Assembly (NCBI GenBank): GCA_963971535.1
Contig: OZ020586.1
Span: 73,129,506-73,193,505, forward strand
DNA from: Notolepis coatsorum
Lineage: Eukaryota > Chordata > Actinopteri > Aulopiformes > Paralepididae
DNA length: 64,000 nucleotides
Direction of reading: 5' to 3'
A model generated the notes under the pieces. The model was given only the letters and a program-made list of their open reading frames with translations, made no database searches and had not been told where the DNA came from. A program made the position numbers and the translations under genes. Below are positions 58,178 to 64,000 of the stretch, piece after piece. Every line of letters starts with the position of its first letter. Within the stretch, counting starts at the first letter, position 1.

Positions 58178-58507
58178 CAGGGGTCACCAACCTTTTTGAA
58201 ACTGAGAGCTACTTCATGGCCTACTGAGTCATACGAAGGGCTACCAGTTTGATACACTCTTCTGAAATAACTAATTTGCTCAGTTTGACTTTAGTTATAT
58301 ATTATTATCAATGATAAATGATACTCATCTTTGTGAATACACTGATCACGTTAATGATTTCTCACTATAATTATCAACAATGACTGAACAAGGTGGGAAA
58401 CAGATAATATCAATATTCAACACTTTATACACCCAGGCTTGCCGCGGGCACCTCATGTGGTCCTTGGGGCTACCTAGTCCCCGCGGGCACCGTGTTGGTG
58501 ATCCCTG
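58178..58507. mobile_element. hAT-like MITE (CAGGGGTCACCAACC ends)
   Basis: Ends CAGGGGTCACCAACC and GTGTTGGTGATCCCTG. Flanks ATCTAGGC and ATCAGGGC are an imperfect 8-bp duplication. 330 bp. Confidence 0.75.
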
Positions 58508-58850
58508 ATCAGGGCAGTTTCAGTGGAATGTTTGATGTGTTGCTAGGAAAAAGCTGAGACCACAGTGTGTTACTAATATCAACAGCTCACAGGAAATAAA
58601 AATGTATAGTCCGTTCTAGAATGATGCTTTATGTTTAGATTCTAATGTATTGTCACATACAGCACAAGTACAGTACAATAAAAGGAAGTTTGGCATCCAA
58701 CCAGAGTGCAAATGTAACAGTAAAGTGCAATAGCAATATACAATGTACAGGTGATTAAACTGGAATATATATTATAAATGTGTACTACTGAGTAATAATT
58801 CTAACCTGATGTATGTACTGTGTTACAGTATTATGTTACAGTATTCTTAT
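58508..58850. other. Intergenic, nothing recognised
   Basis: AT-rich, with no ORF or repeat ends I can support. It ends at the LINE 3' tail. Confidence 0.4.
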
Positions 58851-58852
58851 TG

Positions 58853-60529
58853 ATTGAAAACTTTATTAACAGATTGCAGAATGGGTACAATACAGTACGG
58901 CTCAATACACACAATTGTTAAGGGGATGCAGACCAGAGAAAGACTTTCGTCTTGTTTACATCAGGGTCCCCCATTTTCAATTCATCATGACACTTATGAC
59001 ATACATGACATACAGATATACAGTACTGTTTAAGAGACAGAGATTCTAAAAGAGAATATATACATTCGAGGGGGAAGAAACTGTACATTGGAGGCGGTTG
59101 GGTGGGGGGGGGGGCGTTTGGACATTTACCTGGGGCCAGTTTCGAATTGCAGCCTCCGGTAGGTGCTCTTTGAGAGAGGTTTTGAAGGTGGGTAGGGATT
59201 CACATAATTTTACGGCTGTGGGTAGGGCGTTCCACATTGTTGTGGGATAATTGTGAAACGTGTTTAGTCCCTTGTTTGAGCCGAATCTGGGTTTAACATG
59301 ATGATGATGTGGAACTCCCTCTGGTGTTGTGGTCGTGGAATTCACTGACCTTTGGGAAGTATTTCGACATGTACATGGGTATCTTAGTAGTGTAGTGCAG
59401 TGGTTCTCAACCTGTGGTACGCGTACCACTAGTGGTACTTGGGCCACCTGCTGGTGGTACTCGGAGGGATCCCTGGAATCTCAATGTTTTTCAAAAATGT
59501 AATAAAACCAACTTTAAAATCAAAATACTACAACGAATGAAAATAAGCTTGAGATAATTGAAATTGGGGTTTAAAATAAGTTGTACATTTATTTGGTTGT
59601 TTTTAGATTTAAAAACAAAATAAATGTTTGTTTCTGAGTCTGATGTTGTTTCTGACGGACACTAGTACCTGTGGCGCTTGCACGATTAGCTAACGTTACA
59701 AGCTAGTGATGACTAGCCGAGGGTTGTCGCAAAAGTTGCTCAAAACGGGAGAGATTATAAAGAGAATAGTGGAGGACAATATTTTTTTAACCAGAAGATT
59801 TCTTCACAAGAAAACGTGATGCACTGAATAAGCGCACGTCCACGATTCAATCCTGCTGTACACCCACAGCCAAATCACAGGAAGCCTCGTATCGTGCCAG
59901 CCTCCGCATAGCGAAAGCTGGTAAGTAGCCACACACTATACCGAGCGACTGAACACTCGTTTCTCAAAGCCTTCCGTCACTTCTAGAATGGACTACAAGT
60001 GTTTTGTTGATTTACATCCACATCACTATTCATTCATCCTTATGCTGTTACTGCCGTCGGATTAGACTTTATTTGATTGGAAGAAGATCCCTCTGGAAAG
60101 AGTCGGGATTTGATGCAGGATATCGGCGGTATTATGCTAATTATATTTGTATTTTAACTAACCCGGTCGCAAATTACCCGCAAACAATAAAAATATTTTA
60201 GTTTGATCGCCACCGCGGTTGACCGCAGGCACTCGCCCACTATGGATCAGCCCACGCAAAATTTGTGTGTGTGTGTGAGAGAGACAGAATGAGGGGGAGA
60301 GAGAGGGGGAGGAGAGAGAGGGAGAGAGAAAGGGAAGGAGAGAGAGGGAGAGAGAAGGAGAGAGAAAGGGAAGGAGATAGAGGGAGAGAGAAAGAGAGAA
60401 GGAGAGAGAGGGGGGAGAGAGATGGAGAGGGAGAGACACAGTGGGGGAGAGATAGAATCTGACAGACAGACAGAGAAATACACTTATTTGTTTGAACTGT
60501 ATTATCCCTCGCCTGTTACACTTTGTGCA

Positions 60530-60595
<66 letters not shown>

Positions 60596-61585
60596 TGTGA
60601 GAGGGAGAGGGAGAGAGTGTGTGAGATGGAGAGAGTGTGAGAGAGAGATGGAGAGTGTTCATTCAGAGAGAGTGTTTGAATGAAGTACATTTGCTGAAAT
60701 ACAGTTGTTCTTAATTTTCACAGTTGTTCTTAATTTTCTCACTTGCTATGTGAGAATGTTAGTTATTATGTTCTCAATTCCCCTTGCATTGTTTGAGAAT
60801 TGTGTGGAAGAGTTTGCTAGTTCTAGTACCCCGTTCGTACAAGTTAACAATAAATAATGGTATTAGGAATAAATTTGCCTCCTGTGTGAACTGTGCATAG
60901 CTGAATAGAGTTAGTTACTGTATTTTAACGTCGGTCATATGGTGTTACTTGGAGAGCCATCTACGCTCTCAAGTGGTACTTGGTGTAAAAAGGTTGAGAA
61001 CCACTGGTGTAGTGTATCTTGTAGACCAGGCCCATTGCAAGTTGCTGTACTCTGTCGTCTACTCTAAGCCATCCTAGGTTGTCAAAGTGGGCAGGGGTGA
61101 GGTGGGTTTTAGGAGTAAGGTCAAGCAGTAGTCTGACCAGTTTGTTTTGTGATGTCTGTAGTCTTGTTTTTAGTGCCTTTGAGGTGCTTTGGTACCATGA
61201 GGTGCAAGCATAGTCGTAGTACCCTTGAATGAGTGCTCCTGTTAGAGTCTTCAAGGTATTCTTGTTGACCAGAGAGGAGATCTGGTACAAGAATCTTGTT
61301 CGTTGGCTGACTTTTTTGATTACATTGGTTGCCATTTTGTCACAGAAAGGATTTGCCTCTAGGGTGGAACCCAGGTATGTAATTTCATCTTTCCTTGTGA
61401 CAATATTGTCACCCACTGTAACAGAGAAGCTGTTGGCCTTGCTGAGTTTGTTATTTGATCTAAAGAGAATGGACTCTGTTTTACCCAGGTGTAATGATAG
61501 TTTGTTATCAGTGAGCCAGGTGCAGATTTTGCCGAGTTCAGAGCTGAGGGCTTTTTCAACCTGCAATCATTTGCATAAATAGTGT
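58853..61585 (-). mobile_element. 5'-truncated LINE, same family as 37970-47480, split by a hAT
   Basis: The 3' end is at TTGATTGAAAACTTTATTAAC (58853). The - strand from 61585: YAND (degenerate YADD), LSSELGKICTWLTDNKLSLH, LGKTESILFRSNNKLSKANS, FLYQISSLVNKNTLKTLTGA, DYACTSWYQSTSKALKTRLQ, ending VQQLAMGLVYKIHYT where the hAT intervenes. Beyond it, RGSSTSSC... NNVERPT continues the C-terminus. The catalytic YADD is altered to YAND and frames are broken. Confidence 0.8.
59398..61006. mobile_element. hAT element with CAGTGGTTCTCAACC ends
   Basis: Ends CAGTGGTTCTCAACCTG and AGGTTGAGAACCACTG are inverted copies. Exact 8-bp duplication GTGTAGTG at 59390-59397 and 61007-61014. 1609 bp, with (GA)n tracts at 60280-60420 and 60538-60650 inside. 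No transposase is recognisable. Confidence 0.9.
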
Positions 61586-61589
61586 ACCG

Positions 61590-62050
61590 TTTTACCGTTT
61601 GGTACAATCTGGTGGAGGTAATGTATAGTGATACAGGTATAAATACACTATGGTAGTAGCCATATTGGCCAATGGTATAATAACTAGTAAGAGTAGGTAA
61701 GGGATATATACAGATATAGATATAATATTTACAGATATGTAAACAGGAATATATGCAGGTATATTCAGACAGGTGTGGATAGATATATATAGACACTAGA
61801 CAGGATATACAGTATTATTGTACATGGCTATAATACAGTGTTATATGGGTAGACTACAGTTTGAGAAGATTTTATTTAACTTCAGTTCAGTTTTTTTGTC
61901 ATTGATTGTACAAGGCAGTATAGGCGTGATGAGAGATGGGCTTGTGATCTCCAGAGTGTACAACAATACACACAGGTCTAAAGTAATACTCCCTCTAGAG
62001 GTCATCTCTGGTATTAAATAATACTCCCTCTAGAGGTCATCTCATGATCA
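61590..62050. other. Intergenic, nothing recognised except a short duplicate
   Basis: AATACTCCCTCTAGAGGTCATC is repeated at 61987, 62022 and, beyond the LINE tail, near 62250 and 62302, so a ~35-65-bp local repeat exists. Confidence 0.5.
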
Positions 62051-62059
62051 TTGATGACT

Positions 62060-62061
62060 GG

Positions 62062-62118
<57 letters not shown>

Positions 62119-62236
62119 AATTGTATTAACAGATTGCAGAATGGGTACAATACAGTACAGCTCAATACACACAATTGTTAAGGGGATGCAGACCAGAGAA
62201 AGACTTTCGTCTTGTTTACATCAGGGTCCCCCATTT
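62060..62236 (-). mobile_element. LINE 3' tail with (ATTG)n
   Basis: (ATTG)n at 62060-62117 then TATTAACAGATTGCAGAATG, the same 3' UTR as at 58853, 5' truncated at CCCCCATTTTG. It interrupts the CCCTCTAGAGG repeat. Confidence 0.85.
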
Positions 62237-62465
62237 TGGTATTAAATAATACTCCCTCTAGAGGCTCCATCTTATGATCATCATGATGACTGGTATTAAA
62301 TAATACTCCCTCTAGAGATCATCTCATGAAGCCTTAATGTCTGAGTGACTAACGGTCTGACCTGAAAACACCACGTCATGCTCTCACTGAGCTGTGGGAC
62401 AAAAGAGCATTTATCATAATTGTTGGTATCATAGTTTAAAAGTCAGCTGTTTTAATTCCAGCTTC

Positions 62466-62752
<287 letters not shown>

Positions 62753-63068
62753 CCTCTCTCTGTCTCTGACCTGAACAAACAAAACATTTCAACTGTGTTC
62801 CCTCGTGCATCTGCTAACATTTAGTAGCAAACTAAAGTCATTAAGGCAGAAATAGGAATTAATTGCTGGTTCTTCTCTCTGAGATTCTAACACCAACTGT
62901 GCCACTAGAGGAAGGGATTGTTCATGCTCTCCAAGAACTCTCTCTCTCTCTGCCTGTCTCTCTGTCTCTCTGTCTCTCACTCTCTCTCCCTTTCTCTGTT
63001 ATCAGGTCATAGCTGATAATCTCCCTTCTTCTAGGAATGTTTTAACTGATCTTCCAGTGCTTGTGTGT

Positions 63069-63201
<133 letters not shown>

Positions 63202-63397
63202 TGATGAGTTGTCAGTGGACTCTGTTCAGAGAGTCTTTATAAAGATAAGATCCACCTGATGACATAATTAATCTGACCTGACCTGGGTCAAATAGTGTTA
63301 TTATATCATTATTATTATAATGACCCTCTCCTGTTGGCCAGTGGTGCACAGGCATCACCCACACTTTCACAATTTCCCCCACGGAATTGTCTAGTTA

Positions 63398-63553
<156 letters not shown>

Positions 63554-63649
63554 TCAAACCTGGGTCAAATAGTATTATTACATCATTATTATTAATCTGA
63601 TAGGGGAGGACATGCATGTCCTGGGCGCCTATTGCTTAATGACATGTCA

Positions 63650-64000
63650 TGAGTGCTGCTTTTGCTTCCGCGTTTTCCCTGATTGGCTGCGCCATGCCCC
63701 GCGGCAGGCGCGGCAACCGCAGAGCAGAGCGGCAGAGCGAGCGGAGCGGCAGAGCGCGAGCGGAATTAGGTAACCGCTGCAGGAATCCGCCATGATTTTC
63801 ATTCGGCGCTTCAGCTCACCTGGCATAGCAGCGGTCCACGGTCCTGCGGTTCGTTGTTGATGAGTTCGAATCCCATGAATTTTTTTTTTTTAACGTGATT
63901 TTTTTTTTAACGTGTATTCTTTCGCCGGTTAAGGTTAGGCATGGTTAAGGTTAAGGTTAAGGTTAGGCATTGTTTCGGAGTTGGTTAAGGTTAGAACGGT
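63650..64000. mobile_element. Partial element at right edge with tRNA-like promoter
   Basis: A CpG-rich head (CCGCGTTTTCCCTGATTGGC) resembles the MULE-like MITE termini (CGCTCTCTGATTGGCC). At 63824-63872 TGGCATAGCAG fits the Pol III A box and GAGTTCGAATCCC the B box, followed by a T-run. 63920-64000 repeats GGTTAAGGTTAGGCATGG, as in the element at 160-195. Cut by the window end. Confidence 0.4.

Overview
The window is vertebrate, almost certainly teleost, nuclear DNA. The evidence is GT-AG introns, dense (CA)n/(CT)n/(ATT)n microsatellites, tRNA-derived SINEs, L1 and L2/CR1-type LINEs, a Ty3/gypsy element, and many hAT, piggyBac-like and Harbinger-like MITEs. Only one host gene is visible: a RECQL4-type RecQ helicase on the + strand. 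It has 18 coding exons from 2353 to the stop codon at 36315-36317 (about 2.76 kb, ~919 codons). Its N-terminal (Sld2-like) exons lie off the left edge. Splice phases agree across all 17 introns, and the protein carries helicase motifs 0-VI, the DEAH box, a Cys-Cys...Cys-His zinc-binding region and the conserved RECQL4 C-terminus.

Layout. 1-2350: nested MITEs and SINEs. 2353-36317: RECQL4, with introns swollen by repeats. 36560-37960: no gene seen. 37970-47480: a 5'-truncated LINE on the - strand, split by a full-length gypsy element (38674-44930), which itself carries a MULE-like MITE, a solo LTR and a SINE. 47480-49250: retroposon fragments and hAT MITEs. 49250-50460: a 15-bp minisatellite split by a hAT element. 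50640-53760: an L1 relic, two SINEs and a hAT transposase relic. 53900-58130: minisatellites and MITEs. 58178-61590: hAT MITEs and a second LINE of the same family. 61590-64000: microsatellites and the start of another element.

The most striking pattern is in the RECQL4 introns. Minisatellites and short duplications begin at exon/intron junctions and copy the splice site itself: the donors of the 10691-pair helicase exon at 16641-16834, and of 27021-27306, 30590-30719 and 32419-32596, plus the acceptor of 24304-24444. One intron therefore holds about 25 extra copies of its own exon tail plus donor. Four hAT MITEs with 8-bp target duplications have inserted into that same array, three at the identical palindrome ATAATTAT. 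Two of them form an ~800-bp-armed inverted repeat. A separate intron holds about 43 copies of a 29-bp unit that resembles a 3' splice site.

No prokaryotic features, CRISPR array, rRNA or intact tRNA gene was found.
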